Shown here in pieces: positions 16,883-24,713 of a stretch of 64,000 nt of DNA (the first letter of the stretch is position 1; every line of letters starts with the position of its first letter). Location: the NCBI RefSeq assembly GCF_028369055.1, contig NZ_JAQNCZ010000005.1:62001-126000 (forward strand). The letters run 5' to 3'. The notes under the pieces were generated by a model. It did no database searches, had not been told where the DNA came from, and saw only the letters and a list, made by a program, of their open reading frames with translations. A program made the position numbers and the translations under genes. The DNA is from Cognatishimia sp. SS12. GTDB taxonomy: Bacteria > Pseudomonadota > Alphaproteobacteria > Rhodobacterales > Rhodobacteraceae.

Positions 16883-18898
16883 CTATCCCGCAGTAAGCCC
16901 GCGCCCTTTGAGCAGCGCCTCAACCCCGGGCAAACGGCCACGGAAGCGCGTATACAGCGCCTCTGCCTCGGCCGACCCACCTGCGGACAGAATATGCGTC
17001 TCTAGCGCGGCGGCCCGTTCTGGATCAAAGGCACCGCCCGCCTCTTCAAAGGCAGCAAAAGCGTCGGCATCCATGACCTCAGACCACATGTAGCTGTAAT
17101 AACCGCTGGAATAGCCATCCCCCGCAAACACATGCGCAAAATGCGGCGTCGCATGGCGCATTGTAATCGCCTGCGGCAGCCCAATGTCAGCCAGCACCTC
17201 TGCCTGTTTTGCCATCGGGTCCACTGGCGCGGCACCCTCATGAAAGGCCAGATCCACGATCGCCGAGGCAACATATTCAACGGTCGCAAACCCCATGTCA
17301 AAATTCGCGGCCTCCAGCACTTTGTCGAGCATCTCCTTGGGCATTGGCGCGCCGGTTTCTGCATGGGTGGCAAACTCTTGCAGCACCTCGGGCACCTCAA
17401 GCCAATGTTCATAAAGCTGGCTGGGCAGCTCCACAAAGTCACGCGCCACCGATGTGCCGGAAATGCTTTCGTAGGTCACATTGCTCAGCATTTGGTGCAG
17501 CGCATGGCCAAATTCGTGAAACAGCGTGCGCGCGTCATCATAAGACAGCAGTGCCGGATCGGATTTGGCAAAGTTGCAGACGTTAATCACAACGGGGGTC
17601 TGCACCTTAGGAAACTTCGCCTGGCTGCGCATCGCCGAGCACCAGGCCCCAGACCGTTTGGAGCCGCGCGCAAAGTAGTCTCCAATAAAAACAGCGACAT
17701 GCGCGCCATCGCGCGTGACCTCCCAGGCGCGGCAATCCGCGTGGTAGAGCGGCACGTCGAGCGGTTTGAAATTCAGCCCAAACAAGCGATGCGCACAGGC
17801 AAAGGCCGCTTCGATCATGCGATCAAGCTGCAGATAAGGTTTGAGCGCCGCCTCATCGAGGTCATGTTCTGCCTTGCGGCGCTTTTCTGCGTAATACCGC
17901 CAGTCCCATGGCTCCAACACGCCGTTGATGCCATCAGCATGCATCATTTCGGTCAGCACCTCTGCATCGGCCTCGGCTTGTGCCTTGGCGGGGCCCCAGA
18001 CCTGCATCAGAAGGTCCCGCACCGCCTCTGGCGTCTTGGCCATTTCGGTTTCCAGCTTGTAATGCGCAAAGTCTTTGTACCCGAGCAACTGCGCCCGCTC
18101 GGACCGCAACGCCAAGATCTCAGCCGCAATCGCCCGGTTGTCGGTGCCCCCGCCATTGGCCCCACGTGCGGCCCATGCGGCAAAGGCCTTTTCGCGCAAA
18201 TCCCGGCGCGGACTGAATTGCAAAAACGGCGTGATCAGAGACCGCGACAGCGTCACCACCGGCCCATCAGCGCCCTTTTCTTGCCCCGCCGCGCGAGCGG
18301 CCTGCACCACAAAATCAGGCAGCCCCGCCAAATCCTCTTCGGTCAAAGGCATGAACCAGTCGCGTTCGTCCGCCAATAGGTTCTGGGTGAACTCTGTGCC
18401 AAGGACAGCGAGACGCGATTTAATCTCTTTCATCCGATCGGCTTCGACGCCGGTCAGCGCCGCGCCGGCGCGCACAAAACCGCGATGGGTCAGCATCAGT
18501 ACCCGCGCCTGTTCATCCGTCAACTGAAGGCTTTCGCGCTTGTCCCAGACCTCAGCCACCCGCGCAAACAGCGCAGAATTGGCGGAAATCTCTGCGCTAT
18601 GGGCTGCGAGTTTGGGGGAAAATTCACGTTGCAGCGCCTCGCGCGCGGGGCTGCTGTCAGCCCCGGCAACGGTGAAAAACACCGACAAGACCTGATCAAG
18701 CGCCGCGCCTGCCGCCTCAAGCGCTTCAATGGTATTGGCGAAATTTGCCGGAGAGTCTTCGTCCGCAATCGCGTCAATCTCCGCCTTATGCGCCGCCAGC
18801 GTCGCCTCTAACGCAGGGGCAAAATCGGCATCGTCGATCTTGTCAAACGGGGCGAGCGCGAAGGGTGTATTCCAGTCAGACAACAAAGGGTTGGTCAT
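16883..18898 (-). CDS. M3-family zinc oligopeptidase (peptidyl-dipeptidase Dcp / oligopeptidase A type)
   Basis: 671-aa metallopeptidase that degrades short peptides in the cytoplasm. The zinc motif H461-E-F-G-H465 lies in TLFHEFGHALHQML, and the third ligand Glu is probably in the following helix (YESISGTSVARDFVELPSQLYEHW). The N-terminal all-helical region and YEDLD-like stretches fit the M3 clan, and length matches Dcp/OpdA. The ATG at 18898 overlaps the upstream MoeB-like stop as ATGA. It is the last gene of coaBC-dut-moeB-like-dcp. Confidence 0.92.
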   Translation of the reverse strand: MTNPLLSDWNTPFALAPFDKIDDADFAPALEATLAAHKAEIDAIADEDSPANFANTIEALEAAGAALDQVLSVFFTVAGADSSPAREALQREFSPKLAAHSAEISANSALFARVAEVWDKRESLQLTDEQARVLMLTHRGFVRAGAALTGVEADRMKEIKSRLAVLGTEFTQNLLADERDWFMPLTEEDLAGLPDFVVQAARAAGQEKGADGPVVTLSRSLITPFLQFSPRRDLREKAFAAWAARGANGGGTDNRAIAAEILALRSERAQLLGYKDFAHYKLETEMAKTPEAVRDLLMQVWGPAKAQAEADAEVLTEMMHADGINGVLEPWDWRYYAEKRRKAEHDLDEAALKPYLQLDRMIEAAFACAHRLFGLNFKPLDVPLYHADCRAWEVTRDGAHVAVFIGDYFARGSKRSGAWCSAMRSQAKFPKVQTPVVINVCNFAKSDPALLSYDDARTLFHEFGHALHQMLSNVTYESISGTSVARDFVELPSQLYEHWLEVPEVLQEFATHAETGAPMPKEMLDKVLEAANFDMGFATVEYVASAIVDLAFHEGAAPVDPMAKQAEVLADIGLPQAITMRHATPHFAHVFAGDGYSSGYYSYMWSEVMDADAFAAFEEAGGAFDPERAAALETHILSAGGSAEAEALYTRFRGRLPGVEALLKGRGLTAG

Positions 18899-19950
18899 AC
18901 GTTTTCTCCGCCGGGGGTGCCGCAGGTCGGGCAATCCGGTCTTTTCTTAAGTGAAATCTTGCGGGTCTCGCCGTAAAGCCCGTCGTAAATCAGCATTTCG
19001 CCACTGAGCGTCACGCCTGCGCCGGTTATATGCTTGATCGCTTCAAGCGCCATCATGGTGCCGATAATGCCCGGAAGCGGGCCAATCACCCCCGCTTCGG
19101 CGCAATTTGGGGCCAAATGCGCAGCCGGGGCGCTGGGGAAGACACAGTGATAACAGGGATGCGCGCCATCGCTTTGAAACAGGCTCACCTGCCCTTCCCA
19201 TTGGGTTATCGCGCCGGACGCCAGAGGCTTGCCTTGGGCCACGCAGGCGGCGTTGACCAAATAGCGGGTGTCAAAGTTGTCGCAGCCATCCAGCACAATG
19301 TCATAATCGGCAATCAGCGCTTCGGCATCTTCAGGCCCCAAGCGCCGCTGATAGGGACGCACGGTGACAAATGGGTTTTGGGCGCGCATGGCCTGGGCAG
19401 CAGAATGCACTTTGGGCATGCCGATATTGGCATCTTTGTGGATCACCTGGCGCTGCAGGTTGGAGTTGTCCACCACGTCATCATCCACCACGCCAATGGT
19501 CCCGACCCCAGCCGCCGCCAGATACATCAACGCAGGGGAGCCAAGCCCCCCTGCCCCAATCACCAAAACCTTGGCGTCTTTCAGCCGCTTTTGCCCCAGC
19601 CCGCCAACCTCATGCAGCACGATATGGCGCGCATATCGACTAAGCTCGGTGTCGCTAAACGGGCCATTTTGCGCAGGTTGTGTGGTTTCCGCCGGTTTCG
19701 CCATGCTCCGCAGCCGCGCAAGGCCGATGCGATAAAGCACCACCAGCGCCAAGCCACCGCCAAACAGCAGCCATGGCGCGGCGCTGCCGCCGGTGGCCAG
19801 CCGCAGGGCATTGCCGTCTGGCAACACCAGATGCGCGAGCAGCACCGCACCATAAAGCAGACCGAGCATCGCATAGCGCGCAGACCGTGGGGTTTTCAGC
19901 AAAACGCCCATCCCCCAGAGAACCGCTGCGATCAGAAATACAAAAAACAT
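18895..19950 (-). CDS. moeB: MoeB/HesA/ThiF-family adenylyltransferase with N-terminal membrane segments
   Basis: 351-aa E1-like enzyme that probably adenylates the C-terminal glycine of MoaD for molybdopterin synthesis. The catalytic core (from about residue 100) shows VLVIGAGGLGSPALMYLAAAGVG, an Asp-rich VVDDDVVDNSNLQRQ loop, LDGCDNFDTRYLVNAAC, and zinc-binding CYHC and CPTC pairs. Unlike E. coli MoeB (about 250 aa) it starts with about 90 extra residues containing two or three hydrophobic segments. It could equally serve ThiS. It overlaps dut by one base and the peptidase gene by four. Confidence 0.85.
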   Translation of the reverse strand: MFFVFLIAAVLWGMGVLLKTPRSARYAMLGLLYGAVLLAHLVLPDGNALRLATGGSAAPWLLFGGGLALVVLYRIGLARLRSMAKPAETTQPAQNGPFSDTELSRYARHIVLHEVGGLGQKRLKDAKVLVIGAGGLGSPALMYLAAAGVGTIGVVDDDVVDNSNLQRQVIHKDANIGMPKVHSAAQAMRAQNPFVTVRPYQRRLGPEDAEALIADYDIVLDGCDNFDTRYLVNAACVAQGKPLASGAITQWEGQVSLFQSDGAHPCYHCVFPSAPAAHLAPNCAEAGVIGPLPGIIGTMMALEAIKHITGAGVTLSGEMLIYDGLYGETRKISLKKRPDCPTCGTPGGENV

Positions 19951-20432
19951 TACCCAGTCCCGGTCGAGCCAAACCCACCGCTGCCGCGCGCCGTGTCGCT
20001 AAGGTCCGCGACCAGATCAAATCGCGCCTGCAGCACGGGGGCCACGACCATCTGCGCAATGCGTGCACCATGATCGATGTGAAACGGCTCTTGTCCGGCA
20101 TTCAGTACAATCACACCCAGTGGACCACGATAATCGCTATCAATGGTGCCGGGCGTGTTGGGCAGGGTAATCCCATGTTTCAGCGCAAGACCTGAGCGCG
20201 GGCGGATCTGCACCTCATAGCCCGCCGGGATTTCCATCCGCAGCCCGGTGGGCACCAAGGTGCGCTCGCCCGGGGCAAGCGTGACGCCAGCACGGGCGTT
20301 TTTTGCAAAATTCGCCCTCAGGTCCGCGCCTGCTGCGCCAGCGGTTTCATAGGACGGCAGCGCGACATCCTGATCGGCGTCTTCGGTAAAGGTGAGTTTG
20401 ATCGGCACCAGGGCAGCGGTCACATGTGTCAT
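19950..20432 (-). CDS. dut: dUTP diphosphatase
   Basis: 160-aa trimeric dUTPase that hydrolyses dUTP to dUMP, preventing uracil incorporation. The five conserved motifs are visible, including [18 protein letters not shown] (motif 2), [20 protein letters not shown] (motif 3) and the flexible C-terminal [12 protein letters not shown] (motif 5). It starts 3 nt after the coaBC stop, forming the coaBC-dut pair seen in many bacteria. Confidence 0.96.
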   Translation of the reverse strand: MTHVTAALVPIKLTFTEDADQDVALPSYETAGAAGADLRANFAKNARAGVTLAPGERTLVPTGLRMEIPAGYEVQIRPRSGLALKHGITLPNTPGTIDSDYRGPLGVIVLNAGQEPFHIDHGARIAQMVVAPVLQARFDLVADLSDTARGSGGFGSTGTG

Positions 20433-20435
20433 GCG

Positions 20436-21635
20436 TCAGCCTTCTGCCAAAGCTTCAACGATCTTGTCGGCCAACTGGCGCGCCACATCGTCTTTGCCCA
20501 TACGGGGCCAGGTTTCGGCCCCCGCCTCAGAAATCAGCACGATAGCGTTTTCAGAGCCGCCCATAATGCCGGTCTCGGGCCGCACGTCATTGGCAACGAT
20601 CCAATCACATCCTTTGCGTGCGCGTTTTTTGGTTGCATTTTCAACAACATCATCAGTTTCGGCGGCAAAGCCAATGACCAGTTCGGGACGGCCCTCTTTC
20701 ATCTGCGCCACCGCCGCAAGAATATCGGGGTTTTCCAGGAAACTGAGGCTGGGGAGTGTCCCCGCCTGTTTCTTGATCTTGCTGTGGCTTGCCCCATCCA
20801 CACGCCAATCCGCAACCGCCGCAGCAAAAATCGCCGCGTCTACAGGCAGGGCATTTTGGACCGCCTCCGCCATTTCCTGCGCGGTCTCAACCTCGACAAT
20901 CTGCGCGCCTTCCGGGCGCGGGGCGTCGGCGGGCCCGGTCACAAAGATCACTTCGGCCCCAAGCAGGGTCAGCGCACGCGCAATCGCCGTGCCCTGCGCA
21001 CCAGAGCTTCGGTTGGCAATGTAGCGCACGGGGTCAATCGGCTCATGGGTCGGCCCTGATGTCACAAGCACACGCTTGCCGGTCAGCGGGCCAACAGCGA
21101 ATTGCGCCTCAATCGCGGTGACAATTTCATGCGGCTCTGCCATGCGGCCAAAGCCATATTCGCCGCAGGCCATATCGCCCTCATTGGGGCCGACAACCGC
21201 GACGCCGTCAGATTTGATCTGTGAAAAATTGCGTTGTGTGGCGGGGTGCTCCCACATGCGCACATTCATCGCGGGCGCGAGCAGGATCTGCGTGTCGGTC
21301 GCCAACAGCAGCGTTGAGGCGAGATCATCCGCCACCCCATGTGCCATCTTGGCCATCAGATTGGCCGTCGCCGGCGCGACCACAATCAGATCGGCAGAGC
21401 GCGAAAGCTGAATATGCCCCATCTCGGCCTCGTCGGTGAGGTCAAACAAATCCTGATAGGCCTTTTCCTCGGCCAAGGCAGACACAGACAGCGGCGTAAC
21501 AAATTCTTTGGCTGATGCGGTCAGCACCGGCGTCACCCAAACTCCGCGTTTGCGCAGCTGGCGGATCAAATCCAGCGATTTATAGGCGGCAATCCCCCCG
21601 CTGATGATAAGGAGAATACGTTTGTCTTCCAGCAT
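20436..21635 (-). CDS. coaBC: bifunctional phosphopantothenoylcysteine decarboxylase / phosphopantothenate-cysteine ligase
   Basis: 399-aa enzyme for two consecutive steps of coenzyme A synthesis. The N-terminal flavodoxin-like CoaC domain (RILLIISGGIAAYKSLDLIRQL, His in the EAEMGHIQLSRSADLIVVAPATANLMAKMAHG region, and APAMNVRMWEHPATQRN) is followed by the CoaB domain (KRVLVTSGPTHEPIDPVRYIANRSSGAQG, AAAVADWRV, VIGFAAETDD). It heads the leftward operon with dut, the MoeB-like gene and the peptidase. Confidence 0.96.
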   Translation of the reverse strand: MLEDKRILLIISGGIAAYKSLDLIRQLRKRGVWVTPVLTASAKEFVTPLSVSALAEEKAYQDLFDLTDEAEMGHIQLSRSADLIVVAPATANLMAKMAHGVADDLASTLLLATDTQILLAPAMNVRMWEHPATQRNFSQIKSDGVAVVGPNEGDMACGEYGFGRMAEPHEIVTAIEAQFAVGPLTGKRVLVTSGPTHEPIDPVRYIANRSSGAQGTAIARALTLLGAEVIFVTGPADAPRPEGAQIVEVETAQEMAEAVQNALPVDAAIFAAAVADWRVDGASHSKIKKQAGTLPSLSFLENPDILAAVAQMKEGRPELVIGFAAETDDVVENATKKRARKGCDWIVANDVRPETGIMGGSENAIVLISEAGAETWPRMGKDDVARQLADKIVEALAEG

Positions 21636-21698
21636 TTGGCCACTCCGGTTTCCGGCTGACCAGACACTAACACCTTGGAGGGCAGAGACAAGCGGCGC

Positions 21699-22571
21699 TT
21701 AGACCATGAGCCCGCGCAGAACGTCGCTGTGCGGCTGCAAAGACTGCCGCATCTTGGCCAAAGCGCCCGCTTCGAGCTGGCGAACACGTTCCTTGGAAAT
21801 GCCCATTTCCTGACCCAGCGTTTCCAGCGTCTGCACCTCATCCGCCAATTTGCGGCTGCGAATGATCTTCTTTTCACGCTCACTCAGCCCATCCATCGCC
21901 TCAGCCAGCCAAGTGCGCAGGGCGCGAAAATCATGCTGCTGATCCACGTGATCGCTGCCCAGAGCATTTTCATCCTCAAGGACGTCAATCCATTCGCGGC
22001 CATCTTCATCCCTGCTTTGCACCGCGTTCAAGGAAAAATCGCCGCCCGCAAGACGCCCCTGCATCATGACAACATCCTTCAGCGAAACGCCAATTTCGCT
22101 CGCGATACGCTCCGCCCGTTGATGCGGGTCAAGACCGGCGCATTCAGCATCTCGTTCCAGCTGCGCTTCAATGCGGCGCAGATTGAAGAAGAGGCTCTTT
22201 TGCGCAGAGGTGGAGCCGGTGCGCACCATCGACCAATTGCGCATGACATGGTCTTGGATCGAAGCTTTGATCCACCACACGGCATAGGTTGAAAAACGTA
22301 CACCGCGATCCGGGTCAAAGCGATCAGCCGCTTTCATCAGACCCAGGCCCGCTTCCTGAATAAGATCAGACAGCGGCACGCCGTAGCGTTTGAATTTTGT
22401 CGCCATTGAAATTGCGAGCCGCATATAGGCCGTGATCAGCCGATGCAGCGCCTTTTCATCGCGCTGATCGCGCCAGGCATAGGCCAGCGCCCGTTCGGTT
22501 TCGGCGTCAAGCAGCTCTGCCTTGCGCGCGCCCCGAGTTACCATGTTGGATGTATAACCGTTTGAAGACAT
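21699..22571 (-). CDS. rpoH: RNA polymerase sigma-32 type factor (RpoH, probably second paralogue)
   Basis: 290-aa heat-shock-class sigma factor. Region 2 (RLAISMATKFKRYGVPLSDLIQEAGLGLMKAADRFDPDRGVRFSTYAVWWIKASIQDHVMRNW) contains the RpoH-box-like TSAQKSLFFNLRR, and region 4 holds an HTH (TLETLGQEMGISKERVRQLEAGALAKMR). The sequence is divergent from the main alphaproteobacterial RpoH and resembles the RpoHII type known from Rhodobacter, which serves singlet-oxygen and stress responses. The ATG at 22571 has AGGAG about 8 nt upstream; a longer reading from 22631 has no such support. It is divergent from cobU. Confidence 0.87.
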   Translation of the reverse strand: MSSNGYTSNMVTRGARKAELLDAETERALAYAWRDQRDEKALHRLITAYMRLAISMATKFKRYGVPLSDLIQEAGLGLMKAADRFDPDRGVRFSTYAVWWIKASIQDHVMRNWSMVRTGSTSAQKSLFFNLRRIEAQLERDAECAGLDPHQRAERIASEIGVSLKDVVMMQGRLAGGDFSLNAVQSRDEDGREWIDVLEDENALGSDHVDQQHDFRALRTWLAEAMDGLSEREKKIIRSRKLADEVQTLETLGQEMGISKERVRQLEAGALAKMRQSLQPHSDVLRGLMV

Positions 22572-22645
22572 CAGCCGCTCCTTGCTTGTCGGTTTCATGA
22601 ATAGTACGCACGAGCAGGCCATTTGGTTCATTCGTGAGGGAAAAA

Positions 22646-23167
22646 ATGTTGCCCAAACTAACTTTTGTGCTAGGCGGGGCCGCTTCGGGCAAATCTGCCT
22701 TCGCTGAAAAGCTGGTCAACGATGCCGGATGCCCCAAGGTTTATCTGGCCACCGCGCAGGCGTTTGACGCTGAGATGCGGGCCAAAATTTCTGCCCATAT
22801 CGCGATGCGCGGCGCAGGCTGGCATACGATCGAAGCGCAGCTTGATCTGGCCCCCGCCTTGGCGGGTTGCCGCGCCGATCAGGTGGTGCTGTTGGATTGC
22901 GCCACGATGTGGCTCAGCAATCAGTTGCTGGCCGAAAAGGATGTTGCCGAGGCGACCGCCGCACTTTTGGAGGCGCTGGCGGCCTGCCCCGGCCGCATTG
23001 TCCTTGTGTCCAACGAGGTCGGCATGGGCATCGTGCCTGACAACGCATTGGCGCGGCAGTTTCGCGAGGCACAGGGAAAATTGAACCAACAGCTTGCCGC
23101 CGCTGCTGATCTGGCGTTTTTTGTGGTCGCCGGCCTGCCGCAATGCCTGAAAGGCGATTGGCCGTGA
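22646..23167 (+). CDS. cobU: adenosylcobinamide kinase / adenosylcobinamide-phosphate guanylyltransferase
   Basis: 173-aa CobU/CobP that activates adenosylcobinamide in cobalamin nucleotide-loop assembly. Walker A is FVLGGAASGKSAFAEKL, followed by YLATAQAFDAEMRAKISAH and LVSNEVGMGIVPDNALARQFREAQGKLNQQLA, all family hallmarks. The ATG at 22646 has GAGGGA in front; a GTG at 22634 is less likely because it would include that site. B12 matters locally because ethylmalonyl-CoA mutase in this window needs it. Confidence 0.94.
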   Translation: MLPKLTFVLGGAASGKSAFAEKLVNDAGCPKVYLATAQAFDAEMRAKISAHIAMRGAGWHTIEAQLDLAPALAGCRADQVVLLDCATMWLSNQLLAEKDVAEATAALLEALAACPGRIVLVSNEVGMGIVPDNALARQFREAQGKLNQQLAAAADLAFFVVAGLPQCLKGDWP

Positions 23168-23733
23168 GCCGGCTTTTTCTGGTGCGCCACGGCCCGACGC
23201 ATGCGAAAACGATGGTCGGCTGGTCGGATTTACCTGCGGACCTCAGCGACCACGCGGCACTGGCGCGGCTTGAGGCGGCGCTGCCTGCCGACGCTTTGGT
23301 CGTGTCCTCAGATCTGATCCGCGCGCGCAGCACCGCAGATGCGATTCAAGCGCGGCGCAAGCGCCTGCCCCACAGCGCCGATCTGCGCGAAATACACTTC
23401 GGCGCATGGGAGATGCAGCGCTTTGACGACGTTGACGATCAGGATCACATCCGTCGTTTCTGGGAAGAGCCGGGGGATATCGCTGCGCCCGGAGGCGAAA
23501 GCTGGAATATATTTGCCGCGCGCACCAATGATGCGATTGACGCGCTGCGCCACGCGCATTCTGGACAAGACTTGGTGATCGTGGCGCATTTTGGCGTGAT
23601 CATCACCCAGATTCAGCGGGCGCTTGGGCTGTCTGCCTATGACGCCTTTGGCCACAAGATCGACAACCTGTCGCTGACCGAAATTCACACCACGCCAAAT
23701 TGGGCCGCGCCGCGCATCAATCACATTCTGTGA
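23164..23733 (+). CDS. histidine phosphatase family protein, probable alpha-ribazole phosphatase (CobC-like)
   Basis: 189-aa phosphoglycerate-mutase-fold phosphatase. The phosphohistidine motif is LFLVRHGPTH near the N-terminus, and the second catalytic His is in VIVAHFGVI. The start is GTG overlapping the cobU stop (GTGA), a coupling that makes the CobC role (dephosphorylating alpha-ribazole phosphate) the best inference. Sequence alone cannot separate it from other small histidine phosphatases. Confidence 0.75.
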   Translation: MSRLFLVRHGPTHAKTMVGWSDLPADLSDHAALARLEAALPADALVVSSDLIRARSTADAIQARRKRLPHSADLREIHFGAWEMQRFDDVDDQDHIRRFWEEPGDIAAPGGESWNIFAARTNDAIDALRHAHSGQDLVIVAHFGVIITQIQRALGLSAYDAFGHKIDNLSLTEIHTTPNWAAPRINHIL

Positions 23734-23791
23734 TGTGGCCACGCACAAAGCATCGTTTTTCGCACCGCGCTTCCTTCGCTAGGCTTTGGGC

Positions 23792-24667
23792 ATGACTTAT
23801 GATCTTGCCATCGGCGATTACGCCTATTCCTCTTGGTCGCTGCGCGGCTGGCTGTTGTTTGAAAAATACGCGATCCCTCGGCACCTGCATCTTGTGAGCT
23901 TTGCCAAAGACGCCTCGGTCGCCGATCAACTGCCTGATTTTGCCCCGGCGCGCACCGTTCCCGCCGTCCGCACCCCCGACGGCGCGGTGGTCTCTGAAAG
24001 CCTGGCCATCATCGAAGAGCTATCAGCGCGCCATCCCGAATTGGCAATTTGGCCCAGCGCCCCCAAAAACCGCGCCATCGCCCGCAATCTCGCCGCCGAG
24101 ATGCACAGCGGCTTTATGGCGCTGCGCAGTGCCTGCCCGATGAACCTGCGCGAGGCGTTCATTTGGCCCGAGCCAAGCGCCGATGTGCTGCAGGATGTCG
24201 CTCGCATCGAAAAGATTTGGGCCCATGCGCGGGCCGAGGCCGATGCTGGGCCTTGGCTGCTGGGGGCCTATAGCGGGGCGGACATCATGTTTGCCCCGGT
24301 GGCCGCGCGGCTGGCGGGCTATGATCTGCCGATGAGCGCCCTCGCCCGCGATTACGTGACCACCCATCTGTCTGATCCGGCATTTCGGCGGTGGCGCGCC
24401 ATGGGGCTTGTCCATGGGCCGCGACTGCATCGCTATGATCAGCCGCACCCGCTGACCGACTGGCCCGGCCCCACGCCGCTGGTGGCCAAGGCAAGCGACG
24501 CGACGCCCGAGAACGCTGCCTGCCCATACAGCGGAAAACCCAGCACCCATATGCTGGAGCTGAATGGCCGCACCTTCGGCTTTTGCAATGCATTTTGCCG
24601 CGACAAGACGCTGGCGGACCCAGAGGCCTGGCCCGCTTTCATGGCCCTCGTCAACGGCACGGATTAA
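23792..24667 (+). CDS. glutathione S-transferase with C-terminal Cys-rich tail
   Basis: 291-aa protein. The N-terminal thioredoxin-fold GST domain (LAIGDYAYSSWSLRGWLLFEKY, SxxxW catalytic-Ser region, and the VPAVRTPDGAVVSESLAIIEEL glutathione-binding Glu-Ser) and the helical C-terminal domain (to about residue 215) are normal. A roughly 50-residue tail follows (CPYSGKPSTHMLELNGRTFG, then CNAFCRDKT) with three Cys in a YHS-like arrangement that could bind a metal. The ATG at 23792 is used. Its stop codon is part of the CtrA-like box before comM. Confidence 0.82.
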   Translation: MTYDLAIGDYAYSSWSLRGWLLFEKYAIPRHLHLVSFAKDASVADQLPDFAPARTVPAVRTPDGAVVSESLAIIEELSARHPELAIWPSAPKNRAIARNLAAEMHSGFMALRSACPMNLREAFIWPEPSADVLQDVARIEKIWAHARAEADAGPWLLGAYSGADIMFAPVAARLAGYDLPMSALARDYVTTHLSDPAFRRWRAMGLVHGPRLHRYDQPHPLTDWPGPTPLVAKASDATPENAACPYSGKPSTHMLELNGRTFGFCNAFCRDKTLADPEAWPAFMALVNGTD

Positions 24668-24679
24668 CCATGTCCTAAC
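24664..24679 (+). promoter_or_regulatory. CtrA-like binding site upstream of comM
   Basis: TTAA at 24664-24667 and CTAAC at 24675-24679 are separated by exactly 7 nt, one mismatch from the CtrA consensus TTAA-N7-TTAA. The first half-site begins TTAACCAT. It overlaps the GST stop codon and lies 35 nt before the comM ATG. In Rhodobacter, CtrA controls the competence-type genes needed to receive gene transfer agent DNA, comM among them. Confidence 0.6.
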
Positions 24680-24680
24680 C

Positions 24681-24712
24681 CTGCCCCCTTTAGGTTTGGC
24701 CAAAGGGGGCAG
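24681..24712 (+). promoter_or_regulatory. hairpin covering the comM ribosome-binding site
   Basis: CTGCCCCCTTT (24681-24691) pairs perfectly with AAAGGGGGCAG (24702-24712). The right arm contains the AGGGGG ribosome-binding site and ends one base before the comM ATG, so it would block initiation when folded. No T-run follows, so it is unlikely to be a terminator for the GST gene. Confidence 0.6.
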
Positions 24713-24713
24713 C

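Noticed and set aside
17132..18379. 415-aa open frame opposite the M3 peptidase gene
   Set aside because: The peptidase reading has the HEFGH motif and an operon context. The opposite frame shows no family signature.
24681..24712. Hairpin as a terminator for the GST gene
   Set aside because: No T-run follows and the right arm contains the comM ribosome-binding site, so a translational role is more likely.
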